Assembly (NCBI GenBank): GCA_002717835.1
Contig: PBBV01000026.1
Span: 1-33,784, forward strand
DNA length: 33,784 bases
Source of the DNA: Methanobacteriota archaeon
Lineage (GTDB): Archaea; Thermoplasmatota; Poseidoniia; Poseidoniales; Thalassarchaeaceae
Reading direction: 5' to 3'
Position numbers and translations under genes: made by a program. The number at the start of each line of letters is the position of its first letter. Within the stretch, counting starts at the first letter, position 1. This document shows positions 24,015 through 32,431 of this stretch, piece after piece. The notes under the pieces were generated by a model. The model was not told where the DNA came from. It was given only the letters and a program-made list of their open reading frames with translations, and did no database searches.

Positions 24015-24956
24015 GTGTTTGAGGGGGGCACCCACAGTGCTAACGATGGTGCCGTGGATCCCAAAGTCATCGATGTTGAGTTTGTTGAACACGAGAGAGA
24101 TGATCCCACGAGATCTAATGTGAGGCTTCCGAACCACAATCCTCTCGCATTTCCAAGGGGCGCGTCATCGCAAAAAGGCCAAGCTAGGGTTGTTACGATT
24201 ACCAATCAGAAAGGCGGGGTTGGGAAGACTACTTCAGTCATCAATATCGCGGCGCAGCTCGGTCTTAGAGGATATCGGGTACTGGTTATTGATGCAGATG
24301 CGCAGGGTAATTGTGCAACTGGACTCGGAGTCGATAAAAGACTAGTAAAAGCCACGACTAAAGACCTCATACTTCAACCCGAGCGAGCGATAGAAGCACG
24401 TCATCAAACAGCTGTCGATGGTGTCCATATGATCGTTGGAGATAGATCTCTTGTGGGGTTAGATCAAGAACTTCTACGCCAATTAGGACGTGAGAAAAGA
24501 CTCTCAGATGCAATTGCTCCGTTGCGTCCTCATTACGATCTAATCATAATTGACACGCCCCCCTCCCTCGGCATTGTAACGGTGAATGCATTGGTTGCAA
24601 GTCATGGACTGGTTGTACCGGTCCAGACTGAGTATTTTGCACTGGAAGGACTAGCAATGTTGGCCGGAACCGTTAGGGAAGTAAGGAATCTTTTCACTGC
24701 ATCCCTAGGAGTGGATGGAATATTATTGACAATGCATAATGAAAGAACACTTCTGAACGTGCAGGTTGCAAATGAACTCCGGGACACATACGGCTCACTA
24801 ATCGTAGAACCCGCAGTGAGGAGAAATATACGGCTAGCAGAGGCACCAGCACACGGCGTCCCGATCCATCTACATGACCCATCAAGTCATGGTGGTAGCG
24901 ACTATCTTTCAGTCACATTGGAACTCGAAAGAAGGTGGGGGCTAACTCCTCCATGA
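24015..24956 (+). CDS. ParA/Soj-family ATPase (SIMIBI, deviant Walker A)
   Basis: The 313-aa protein has the deviant Walker A motif KGGVGKTT (66-73), the switch DADAQGN (93-99), and Walker B YDLIIIDTPPSLG (about 173-185). This identifies a ParA/MinD-like ATPase that binds the nucleoid or membrane in its ATP dimer form. TPPSLG and QTEYFALEGLAML are characteristic of chromosomal Soj/ParA rather than MinD. An N-terminal extension of about 58 residues (FEGGTHSAND...) precedes the core. No amphipathic MinD C-terminal helix is seen. No ParB gene is in the window, so it is an orphan here. Start GTG 24015; its TGA overlaps the ATG of the transporter (ATGA), implying co-transcription. The membrane SAP-domain gene is immediately upstream. 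Confidence 0.9.
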   Translation: MFEGGTHSANDGAVDPKVIDVEFVEHERDDPTRSNVRLPNHNPLAFPRGASSQKGQARVVTITNQKGGVGKTTSVINIAAQLGLRGYRVLVIDADAQGNCATGLGVDKRLVKATTKDLILQPERAIEARHQTAVDGVHMIVGDRSLVGLDQELLRQLGREKRLSDAIAPLRPHYDLIIIDTPPSLGIVTVNALVASHGLVVPVQTEYFALEGLAMLAGTVREVRNLFTASLGVDGILLTMHNERTLLNVQVANELRDTYGSLIVEPAVRRNIRLAEAPAHGVPIHLHDPSSHGGSDYLSVTLELERRWGLTPP

Positions 24957-25837
24957 ATCAAAAAGACTCTCCAAGAACAGCTGTTGCTTGGATGCTTTTC
25001 GCCAGTTTCTCGTTTGGCTCGATGAATGCTCTGGTCAAATGGACCTCCTCTGAAGTAGACGTTTGGACAACTGTTTTCATTCGTTCGCTAGTCATCACGA
25101 CTGCGATTTACATCATCGCCAAAATTGGGAGAGTGGATCTTGTGGTCCACGACCGCAAGAACATGGCTTTCAGATGCTTTACTGGACTGGTTGCAATGAT
25201 ACTTTACTTCTCAGCACTAGGTCTGATCCCAATCGGACAGGCGGTAACTCTGCAATATACGAATCCACTTTTTGTAGCACTTCTATCTGGATTCTTTCTA
25301 TCGGAGCGTGTTCACCCTCAAGTGTGGATCTTGGCCTTGATATCCTTTTTAGGAATAGTACTGATCGTATCACCTAATCTAAGGACGATAGAGAAGGATG
25401 CATTACTAGCTCTCGGTTCAGGATTCTTCGCCGGGGTCGCATATCTCTACGTGAGAAGGCTAAGAGCGACCGAGGAAGCACTCAGTATTGTCTTCTGGTT
25501 CGCTGCATTCTCCGTTTTAGCTACCACGCTCCCTGCCATTCCGAGTCTTGCTAAAATCATGTCAGACCCGATTCTAATGGTAGCACTAGTTGGCATAGGA
25601 GTAGGAGCCGGTGCAGGACAAGTAGGACTAACATATGCATTTCACAAAGCAAACGCGGCATGGGTAAGCGCCTTCTCCTACCTAACAGTAATCGTCGCTA
25701 CGGCATATGGGTATCTGCTTTTCAATGAAATTCTCGATACTAAAGACATAGTCGGAGGTATGATGATCATTTGCTCTGGAATCACTCTTTCACTATTCCA
25801 AGTGGGTTCAACCGATGATGAGGCCAGACTAGAATGA
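24953..25837 (+). CDS. EamA/DMT-family transporter
   Basis: I chose the ATG at 24953 (294 aa) because it overlaps the parA stop as ATGA; the longer track form starts at a GTG six codons upstream inside parA. The protein has ten predicted helices in two EamA repeats, each of about 140 residues. The first repeat has WMLFASFSFGSMNALVKW and IPIGQAVTLQYTNPLFVALLSGFFLSERV; the second has AYLYVRRLRATE and AFSYLTVIVATAYGYLLFNE. The GQAVTLQYTNPLF and SERVHPQ signatures are typical of the family, which exports amino acids, nucleotide sugars or drugs. The substrate cannot be assigned. It is convergent with the nitroreductase, 4 bp away. Confidence 0.9.
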   Translation: MNQKDSPRTAVAWMLFASFSFGSMNALVKWTSSEVDVWTTVFIRSLVITTAIYIIAKIGRVDLVVHDRKNMAFRCFTGLVAMILYFSALGLIPIGQAVTLQYTNPLFVALLSGFFLSERVHPQVWILALISFLGIVLIVSPNLRTIEKDALLALGSGFFAGVAYLYVRRLRATEEALSIVFWFAAFSVLATTLPAIPSLAKIMSDPILMVALVGIGVGAGAGQVGLTYAFHKANAAWVSAFSYLTVIVATAYGYLLFNEILDTKDIVGGMMIICSGITLSLFQVGSTDDEARLE

Positions 25838-25841
25838 TTCA

Positions 25842-26522
25842 TCATTCTATGAAATTTGATATGTCTGAGAGCTCCTTACGAGAAATTTCTGGAACTTTTG
25901 CATCGCTTGCAGGATAACCCACTGGCATAACCAGCATTGCATGTTCATGATTCGGTCTGTTCAATATGTCTCTGAGAAAACCCATTGGAGATGGCGTGTG
26001 GGTCAGGGTTGTGAGGCCCATGTTGTGCACCGCAGCAATGAATAGACCAGCAGCGATTCCACACGATTCCTGAGAGTAGTAAGTTGGACTCATTTTTCCA
26101 TTTTTCCTGATTCTTTTGCTCTGTCTAAAGAGCACTACCACCCATGGCGCATCGGTCAAGTGAGCTTTGATGTGGTCAGTTCCCAACGGTCTGAGGACCT
26201 CTGACCAGGCTTCTGGCACCCGATCTTCGTAGAACCGTCGCTCCTCATCCTCAGCAGCATCGCGAATCCTCTTCTTCATCCCATTGTTGGAAATAGCCAC
26301 AAATGTCCAAGGTTGAAGATGACCACCCGATGGAGCCGTATTTGCGGTTCTTATCGCCAGTTCTATCAAATCTCGTGAGACTGCTTTCGTGGAAAAATGG
26401 CGGGTAGTCCGGCGCATGTTCATCAGCTCAAAGAAGCTTCGAGCGCGATGAGTCATCTTGTTTTCTGGTAATTCATCGAAGACAAGCTCGATGAATCTGG
26501 GCGGGTCGTTACCATCGTCCAT
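25842..26522 (-). CDS. Nitroreductase-fold FMN protein, iodotyrosine deiodinase-like
   Basis: The 226-aa flavoprotein follows the iodotyrosine deiodinase (IYD) subgroup along its length. It has FFELMNMRRTTRHFSTKAV (FMN phosphate arginines), ELAIRTANTAPSGGHLQPWTFVAI, KIR-like KKRIRDAAEDEERRFYEDR in the lid, YYSQESCGIAAGLFIAAVHNMGLTTLTHTPSPMGF and LVMPVGYPASDAKVPEISRK. IYD enzymes reductively remove halogen from halotyrosines using FMN. The substrate-contacting lid (E-x-x-x-Y-x-x-R pattern) appears present as EERRFYEDR. No signal or membrane helix is present, so it is cytosolic, unlike the human membrane-anchored form. A generic nitroreductase activity is the alternative. It lies 8 bp after the secreted-protein gene and is probably co-transcribed. 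Confidence 0.85.
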   Translation of the reverse strand: MDDGNDPPRFIELVFDELPENKMTHRARSFFELMNMRRTTRHFSTKAVSRDLIELAIRTANTAPSGGHLQPWTFVAISNNGMKKRIRDAAEDEERRFYEDRVPEAWSEVLRPLGTDHIKAHLTDAPWVVVLFRQSKRIRKNGKMSPTYYSQESCGIAAGLFIAAVHNMGLTTLTHTPSPMGFLRDILNRPNHEHAMLVMPVGYPASDAKVPEISRKELSDISNFIE

Positions 26523-26530
26523 GTCTGGGC

Positions 26531-27130
26531 TCAGGCGCGTCTTGGCATCAATGCTGCCGTCCCAAGTGAAAGAATAGCAAGCATTGCCCCGCCATATGGA
26601 ACGGATAACATTCCATCAGACGACTCAGAGTTATCATCCAATACGCCCACACAACCTTCTATTCCAATTTCTGGTGGGAAATCGTCTCCGCCCCATGAAT
26701 CCCCATCAAACCAACATGTTGACCAGATTTTCCAGCCCCACCCCAAGGACGGAATACGTTCCGTAGTTGAATTGTTATCATGTTGGATGTCAAATCTCCA
26801 GTTGACATATGATGCATCGGCCTCTATTTCCACGCCCGCAACCCATGTCCCATTCTGATCATTCATGTTGTTGTACTCTGGGGGGTAACATACCCCGCTG
26901 TTCACACAAACCTGCGTGACCCAATGGACCGAACTGACGTTTTCATTTATTCCAATTTCAAGTTCGATGGAAATGAATCCCCCTCCTTCTCTATGGGCTG
27001 TGAATGATTCGGGATAGGACAAGGATTCGATCGGAGTATCACTAAGGTCAAATTCAGAATTAATCCCTCCGCCTTCTCCTACCACTGTCGGGAGAATAAG
27101 TAAGACAACCACCACCGGTGCCAACCGCAT
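26531..27130 (-). CDS. Secreted protein with C-terminal membrane anchor
   Basis: The 199-aa protein starts with a clear signal peptide (MRLAPVVVVLLILPTVVG, cleavage near residue 18). The mature part is polar and Trp-rich and has four cysteines that could form disulfides (VCVNSGVC, STCWF, EGCVG). It ends in a hydrophobic helix with an Arg-Arg tail (SVPYGGAMLAILSLGTAALMPRR). That tripartite end resembles archaeal sorting signals of the PGF-CTERM kind, but the canonical PGF is missing, so this is only a resemblance. A PKD/Ig-like beta fold is possible. The function is unknown. It lies between the PUA-protein gene (54-bp gap) and the deiodinase-like gene (8-bp gap). Confidence 0.75.
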   Translation of the reverse strand: MRLAPVVVVLLILPTVVGEGGGINSEFDLSDTPIESLSYPESFTAHREGGGFISIELEIGINENVSSVHWVTQVCVNSGVCYPPEYNNMNDQNGTWVAGVEIEADASYVNWRFDIQHDNNSTTERIPSLGWGWKIWSTCWFDGDSWGGDDFPPEIGIEGCVGVLDDNSESSDGMLSVPYGGAMLAILSLGTAALMPRRA

Positions 27131-27184
27131 GTAGTCTTCTTGCTTGACCTATGTAAGAATGAAGCGATTCATTGTTCGATATAT

Positions 27185-27691
27185 CTAGGAATCCAAATTC
27201 CAGAGGTCATCACCGACCCAATGCACCGTTTGAATTCCTTTACCATTCTTCGCATCTTCCATTTCTTTACCATCCATTAACGCCCAACCCAACCCTAGTG
27301 GTCTTCCGTGTGATTCGTCCCTTATCCAAACAGGGTCCCCCTTTCTTATTCCGTGATCTGAATTCTGTATGCCTGCAGCCATGCAGTCAGCACCATTCAT
27401 CAGGAATGGTATTGCTCCGTGATCGACTTCTGCCCAATTCAAATCTAGATTCCAAGTAAGAAGCCCCCTCAGAGTTGGAAACCAAACGTTCTCACCACCC
27501 TCTTTTTTTAGATTCATTAACTTCGGCAACCGATCAACAACAATCAGGTCGATTCCTTCAAAGTGAGCCCTCTCAAGAAATGAGCTTGAGAGATTCAGCG
27601 CCACATTGAGACGAGACTCAATTTCAGATGACACGGCCTTGATTTGTTTGAATCGAAGAGGGGTCCTGCGCCTCAAACGTTTCTCCGTCAT
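27185..27691 (-). CDS. Pre-PUA/PUA domain RNA-binding protein (MCT-1/Tma20-like)
   Basis: The 168-aa protein has the pre-PUA N-terminal domain (RRTPLRFKQIKAVSSEIESRLN) and a C-terminal PUA domain (about 87-160). The PUA signatures are VDHGAIPFLMNGADCMAAGI, IRKGDPVWIRDESHGRPLGLGWALMDG and KGIQTVHWVGDDLW. This is the domain layout of archaeal homologues of MCT-1/Tma20, which in eukaryotes bind the 40S subunit with DENR and act in re-initiation and recycling. In archaea a ribosome or tRNA contact is likely but less well studied. It is divergent from the S8e gene (98-bp gap) and near SRP19, a typical translation neighbourhood. ATG start MTEKRLRRRT. Confidence 0.88.
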   Translation of the reverse strand: MTEKRLRRRTPLRFKQIKAVSSEIESRLNVALNLSSSFLERAHFEGIDLIVVDRLPKLMNLKKEGGENVWFPTLRGLLTWNLDLNWAEVDHGAIPFLMNGADCMAAGIQNSDHGIRKGDPVWIRDESHGRPLGLGWALMDGKEMEDAKNGKGIQTVHWVGDDLWNLDS

Positions 27692-27789
27692 GTACTTCCG
27701 GTATCAATCAGAAGGATGAATCTCACGGATATCATAGTAGTTGTTAACCTCCAATCTATTGAAATAAGGAGGGTCGGTCGGACGGACTC

Positions 27790-28185
27790 GTGGCAAAGTG
27801 GCATGGCATGTCTAGGAGAAAGCCAACCGGCGGACGCTTGAAGCGACCCATACGCTATCGCGGTAAGCGGAAAAAGGAAATATCCAGTGAGAAACAATTT
27901 GCTTTCGTTTCCGATGAGAATCAGAACAAAATCTATCGGAAACATGCAGGCTTACAGACCGTCAGGGTCATGAGTGCCTCTCAAATTAATGTCAGCATTC
28001 CCTCTGAAGGCGTCACTAAGCGCGTTAGCATTAGTAACATCATTGAGAACGCGGCCGACCCAAACTACGTACGTCGTAACATCATAACAAAAGGAGCCAT
28101 TGCTGAGACAGAACTCGGGCAGGTCCGAATCACCAGCCGTCCGGGAATGGACGGTGTAGTCAGTGGCATTCTTCTAGATCAGTGA
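27790..28185 (+). CDS. rps8e: Archaeal ribosomal protein S8e
   Basis: The 131-aa protein is a 30S ribosomal protein found only in archaea and eukaryotes. Family signatures are KWHGMSRRKPTGGRLKR at the N-terminus, RYRGKRKKE, VSISNIIENAADPNYVRRNIITKGAIAETELG and VRITSRPGMDGVVSGILL at the end. The length is normal. The start is GTG (27790), giving MAKWHGMS, which matches the family N-terminus exactly. An AGGAGG lies about 18 bp upstream, too far for ordinary initiation, so the transcript may be leaderless. SRP19 follows 45 bp downstream on the same strand. Confidence 0.97.
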   Translation: MAKWHGMSRRKPTGGRLKRPIRYRGKRKKEISSEKQFAFVSDENQNKIYRKHAGLQTVRVMSASQINVSIPSEGVTKRVSISNIIENAADPNYVRRNIITKGAIAETELGQVRITSRPGMDGVVSGILLDQ

Positions 28186-28230
28186 TACGCGAAGAACTCA
28201 AGTCAACCACCCTGCGAGAGCATAATATCC

Positions 28231-28674
28231 ATGACAGGCGACTCTACGCGAATGACGATTTGGACGGGCTATTTCGATTCCAGAACCTCGAGGAGAGCCG
28301 GAAGACGTGTCCCGCGCGATGCTAGTGTACCCCGACCCTCTCTCGATCAAGTCGCAATTGCTGCAAGATCCGCAGGAATATCAAAAATGAGGCGTGACCA
28401 AGACGCAAGCCACCCCCTGAGACCATCGTCCAAAGAGGGGAGGCTGGTCGTCTCAACTGATGACGCACTGACATCTACCAATTCAATGAATAAGGAAGAC
28501 GTCCTCAAGGCCATCGGTCAAAGACTCAAGATAATGGCTTCAGAAAGCGAAAACACCGCAGACAAACGTACAACCAGGCTGTCAGGTAGGGCCGGAGCTA
28601 GACAGGCAAAACAGAGGAAAGCCCCCTCTCGAAGACCTTCTGGCCAGCGTAAGAAGAAATTCGGACGCAGATAA
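28231..28674 (+). CDS. srp19: Signal recognition particle 19-kDa protein (SRP19) with long basic tail
   Basis: SRP19 binds 7S RNA and helps SRP54 assemble. The conserved part runs from about residue 8: TIWTGYFDSRTSRRAGRRVPRD, then ASVPRPSLDQVAIAARSAGI and GRLVVST. After about residue 85 there is an unusual tail: a helix (NKEDVLKAIGQRLKIM) and then about 40 residues of Arg/Lys/Ser/Gly (RRPSGQRKKKFGRR) that would suit RNA binding. Archaeal SRP19 is usually 90-105 aa, so 147 aa is long. Start ATG 28231, with Met8 as an alternative. It is convergent with ilvE; the two stop codons are one base apart. It works in the same pathway as the Sec61-beta encoded at 16454. Confidence 0.9.
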   Translation: MTGDSTRMTIWTGYFDSRTSRRAGRRVPRDASVPRPSLDQVAIAARSAGISKMRRDQDASHPLRPSSKEGRLVVSTDDALTSTNSMNKEDVLKAIGQRLKIMASESENTADKRTTRLSGRAGARQAKQRKAPSRRPSGQRKKKFGRR

Positions 28675-28675
28675 C

Positions 28676-29701
28676 TCATATCTCTATGGTCCATCCAAAC
28701 GGGTCTTCGGTTGAACCATCCATTATTCCCGTAAGCCGACGATACAGTTCCAAAGTAATCTCTCCGACGTTACCGTAGTCGACAACTCTCCCCTCATGTT
28801 CAATCGAGCCTATCGGTGATATCACTGCGGCAGTACCTGCGCAGAAAGCCTCATCACATTCCAGTGCGAAATTAATATCCACTCGTTCTTCTTTCACTTC
28901 CAGACCCATTGACCGTGCAAGCTCTATGATTGATAGCCGTGTTATACCGGGAAGAATCGTGCCAGTTAACTCAGGCGTATGCAGAATTTTGTCACGTACG
29001 CAAAAGAAATTAGCTGCCCCCACCTCTTCTACATACTGATGATCGACAGCGTCAAGATAGATAATTTCGCTGTACCCTTCTGATTTGGCCTTCTTGGAGG
29101 GCATCATGCCTGGGGCATAGTTGCCGATGGCCTTCACACCCCCAGAACCACCCGGTGCAGCTCGATGATGTTCTTGAGAAACCCTGAGTGATATGGGGGT
29201 CATTCCTCCTTTGAAGTAGGGCCCAACAGGAACTGCGAAAACCACGAACATGTATTCATCTGCAGGAGCCACTCCAAGTCGCGCGCTGCTTCCGAATATT
29301 ATCGGTCGAATGTACAATTCGCCCCTTCCATTTGGAGGAACCCATCTTCGATTCTCCGAAGCAACCCTTTTGACTACGTCTATGAACATCTCCTCTGGAA
29401 CCTCTGGCATAACTAGCCTTGCAGATCCTTCCGCCGCTCTTTTAGCATTCATCTCAGGTCTGAACAGGGTTATCCTCCCATCAGGAGTCATTCTTGCTTT
29501 CATTCCTTCAAAGAGGCCCTGACCATAATTCAGTACGCAAGCAGCTGGTGTGATGGTCAGAGGTTGGAAATCCATCATGGCCCCTTCGCCCCATCCGTCT
29601 TTCCATGTGCCGTGAGCTACAAACATCCTATCAGTCTCCGTAAAAGAGAATGTCAGTGCATCCCAATCAATCGGCGGGACGGGACTGTCCGACGAGGCCA
29701 T
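28676..29701 (-). CDS. ilvE: Branched-chain amino acid aminotransferase (PLP, fold type IV)
   Basis: This enzyme interconverts Leu, Ile and Val with their 2-oxoacids. I use the ATG at 29701 (341 aa, MASSDSPVPPIDW) rather than the TTG of the track ORF 15 codons upstream. The signatures match the longer IlvE/BCAT class: FVAHGTWKDGWGEGAMMDFQPLTI, LNYGQGLFEGMKA, FRPEMNAKRAAEGSARLVMP, YIRPIIFGSSARLGVAPADEY, GVKAIGNYAPGM (the PLP lysine), VEEVGAANFFCV, LTGTILPGITRLSIIELA and CDEAFCAGTAAVISPIGSI. This layout is that of the eukaryotic/bacterial BCAT subclass. It is divergent from polB, with about 100 bp between them, and convergent with SRP19. Confidence 0.95.
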   Translation of the reverse strand: MASSDSPVPPIDWDALTFSFTETDRMFVAHGTWKDGWGEGAMMDFQPLTITPAACVLNYGQGLFEGMKARMTPDGRITLFRPEMNAKRAAEGSARLVMPEVPEEMFIDVVKRVASENRRWVPPNGRGELYIRPIIFGSSARLGVAPADEYMFVVFAVPVGPYFKGGMTPISLRVSQEHHRAAPGGSGGVKAIGNYAPGMMPSKKAKSEGYSEIIYLDAVDHQYVEEVGAANFFCVRDKILHTPELTGTILPGITRLSIIELARSMGLEVKEERVDINFALECDEAFCAGTAAVISPIGSIEHEGRVVDYGNVGEITLELYRRLTGIMDGSTEDPFGWTIEI

Positions 29702-29803
29702 GAGGGGTGCTCGCACAAAGAAGGCATTCAACGCTTCCGGCCACAAGGCAGTTCAAGCGAGTTACGCTGGAAGCATTGAACCACAACCCCTCTATCCCAG
29801 AAC

Positions 29804-32410
29804 ATGGGGCATACCATGTGGGCCGACGATCTTTGTATCGTTTCAGGCGATAACCGATCATGGGGCGATTCGAATACTGTGGTAGAATTGTGGTGCAGAT
29901 CAAAACAAGGCCACTCAACCCTCTTGCTTGTCAATGGCATGAGGCCATACATTGAGATATCTCCGAAAGACAATGGGTGCAGCGGCACGGAAGAAGAGAT
30001 CAAAGAGGTCCTATCGATTTCCACAGTAACCGAAATCCATCCTCCTGTGATGAAATGGACATCCCAAGGGGAAGCGCCTCATTGGAAAGTGATGCTTCGC
30101 GACACCACAATTGTCAGCCGGTTAAGAGAACGACTTCGTGAAAATTGGAGAGTTACTAGTGCAGATATCCAATTTCATAAGAGACTCATGTTTGACTTAG
30201 ATTTGGGGCCGCATGTCCGTGCCAAAGGCCAGGTACTTCATGCAGGGGATAGGGCACCGAAAGAAGCAAAAAAAATCTCCTCAAGAAATAAGGATGCTCT
30301 CGATGAGATTCTTCGAGTGGGAGGAAGAGGACTTTATCCTGTAGATGTCGTAATGTCTTGCGAGGCAGAAGATCTTGAGACATGCGAACCATTCCAGACT
30401 CCTTTCGTGACACTTTCGATAGATCTTGAGACTAGTATAGCGACAAATGAGATTCTTTGCGCTGCTGTTGTCATAGACAGAGCTGGTAAGCGTACAGAAC
30501 ATGTATACAAGGGAGATGAAAGAACAGAAATCCTCGAGCCAATATGCCAGCTTGTAAGAGAACAAGATCCCGATATTATTACCGGATACAACATAGATAA
30601 TTTCGATTTACCCCGCATTCTAGAAAGAACTGAGGCATTAGCCAAGAAAGATGAGAGGCCAGATTTGTTTGGTTGGGGCAGAGTCCCACTTGGTGAGAAA
30701 TCGAAAAGAATCATCCCAAATAGGGGCCAGAATCGTACTTGGAACATCTCCGGAAGAGTCCCCATGGATGCGTGGTGGCAGGTTCGTCAGACTCTAAGGC
30801 CAGAACGTGAATCACTTCGTTTTGTGACTGCTTTAATTTGGCCTGAAGACGAGGACAGGAGAAAACTCGATGTCGACTCTAGCCGTATGGATGAGGAATG
30901 GGCCACGAGGCCTGAAGAGGTGATCCGATACTGCATCAGGGATACACACCTGCCGCTCGACATCCTCATGCATCTCCAATCAGTTCAACAAAAAGAAGCC
31001 CTCGCATCCGTAGCTAGGACCACTTTCTCGACTGCGGCCACAGAGACAACAAGTCAGTGGATAGATTCTCTGGTGATTCGATTAGCAGATCGAGAAAACG
31101 TCGCAGTACCCACAACACGCCAAGGGCGAAGAGGCGAACAAATAGTAGGGGGGTACGTTCACGAAGTGGAACCGGGACTTAGATCGTGGGTAGCAGTTCT
31201 TGATTTCAAATCAATGTATCCTTCGATCATGATCTCCAACAACATCTGTTCGACGACTCTGGTCGATAGCGCTTTCCACAAGGATATGGATGATGATTCG
31301 GTCTCGCCCACAACGGGAACAAGATACAGATCGCCCAACAACAGACACGGACTTGTCCCAAGGTTGCTGACTGACCTCATGGATCAGCGAGATCAATACA
31401 AGGCCGAAGCCAGAAGAGCCAGGAATGAGGGCGACGAGCAGGCTGCTTTCCTGAATGAGAGGCTTCAATTTGCAGTCAAGATACTGATGAACTCATTTTA
31501 CGGCGTCTTTGCTAGTGCATTCTACCGTTTCACTCACAAGGACATCGGTGCAAGCATCACAGAATGGGCGAGACATAACATTCGTTCTATAATATCGGAC
31601 CTTGGAAACGATGGCTACGAAGTGGTGTATTCAGACACGGATTCAATCTTTGTTCGTACCAGAGGGCTTGACAACGCACCAATAGACAAACCAGACGAGT
31701 CCGAAGACAGCTTTGGTATATGGTCGCAAGCAAGGAATGAGACAATAAATTTTGGACGCAGACTTGCGGAGAGGTACTCTAAAGAGGGCGCCGAACTTGA
31801 ATTCGAGACAGCTATGTCCGCATTTTTCTCCCATGGGGCAAAAAAGAGGTACGTTGGAAGAGTTGTATGGCCAAGAGAGGAGATGCTAATTCGGGGTTAT
31901 GAAGTCAGAAGGACTGATTCATTCAGACTCTTAACCACGACAATGACCATGCTCTTTGAGCATATCCTTCAAGGAAAGCAGGAATCTGCTGTTGATCGAA
32001 CGAGGAAGGTCATCGATAGAGTCCGAGGAGGGGACATAGATATCGCGGATCTCGTAATCAGTCGGTCATGCAAGGGAAAGTGGAACAAGAGAGAGAACAA
32101 GTGGGATTTCAGCGTATACAAAAATGAGGACGGCCTCCCTTACGTCAGGGCAGCAAAACAGAGGATACAGCGTGGACTAGGATTCACTCCAGGAATGAAA
32201 GTTGGCTACATCGTGTCAAATGCTAAGTCATCACCTATGCAGGTAAGTGCTTGGCTTACCGATGAATTAGGGGAAGAGCCGCCTGCTTATGATGCTGAAT
32301 ACTACGCAAAACGACTTGCTACAGCACTTGGCCGTATAACAGAAGCATTCGGATGGAGCGAGAAAGAATTGCTCCAAGGGTCTAGACAACAATCTCTTTT
32401 TGATTTCTAG
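29804..32410 (+). CDS. polB: Family B DNA polymerase
   Basis: This 868-aa replicative or repair polymerase has 3'-5' proofreading. The exonuclease carboxylates are present: Exo I SIDLETS (about 205), Exo II GYNIDNFDLPRI (about 261) and Exo III YCIRD (about 376). Polymerase motif A is LDFKSMYPS (about 467), motif B is KILMNSFYG (about 558) and motif C is YSDTDSIF (about 609). KKRYVGR and the thumb region follow. The last residues, QQSLFDF, form a canonical PIP box for PCNA, matching the FEN1 tail. No intein or large insertion interrupts the motifs. The ATG at 29804 (MGHTMWADD) is used; Met5 is an alternative. The N-terminal residues do not obviously contain the uracil-sensing pocket, but I cannot judge this by eye. 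Confidence 0.96.
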   Translation: MGHTMWADDLCIVSGDNRSWGDSNTVVELWCRSKQGHSTLLLVNGMRPYIEISPKDNGCSGTEEEIKEVLSISTVTEIHPPVMKWTSQGEAPHWKVMLRDTTIVSRLRERLRENWRVTSADIQFHKRLMFDLDLGPHVRAKGQVLHAGDRAPKEAKKISSRNKDALDEILRVGGRGLYPVDVVMSCEAEDLETCEPFQTPFVTLSIDLETSIATNEILCAAVVIDRAGKRTEHVYKGDERTEILEPICQLVREQDPDIITGYNIDNFDLPRILERTEALAKKDERPDLFGWGRVPLGEKSKRIIPNRGQNRTWNISGRVPMDAWWQVRQTLRPERESLRFVTALIWPEDEDRRKLDVDSSRMDEEWATRPEEVIRYCIRDTHLPLDILMHLQSVQQKEALASVARTTFSTAATETTSQWIDSLVIRLADRENVAVPTTRQGRRGEQIVGGYVHEVEPGLRSWVAVLDFKSMYPSIMISNNICSTTLVDSAFHKDMDDDSVSPTTGTRYRSPNNRHGLVPRLLTDLMDQRDQYKAEARRARNEGDEQAAFLNERLQFAVKILMNSFYGVFASAFYRFTHKDIGASITEWARHNIRSIISDLGNDGYEVVYSDTDSIFVRTRGLDNAPIDKPDESEDSFGIWSQARNETINFGRRLAERYSKEGAELEFETAMSAFFSHGAKKRYVGRVVWPREEMLIRGYEVRRTDSFRLLTTTMTMLFEHILQGKQESAVDRTRKVIDRVRGGDIDIADLVISRSCKGKWNKRENKWDFSVYKNEDGLPYVRAAKQRIQRGLGFTPGMKVGYIVSNAKSSPMQVSAWLTDELGEEPPAYDAEYYAKRLATALGRITEAFGWSEKELLQGSRQQSLFDF

Positions 32411-32431
32411 GCACAAATCATCGCAGGATTC

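Noticed and set aside
30334-30765. 143-aa minus-strand ORF inside polB
   Set aside because: It is antisense to conserved exonuclease motifs of PolB. It looks like a shadow ORF with Ser-rich composition and no recognisable domain.
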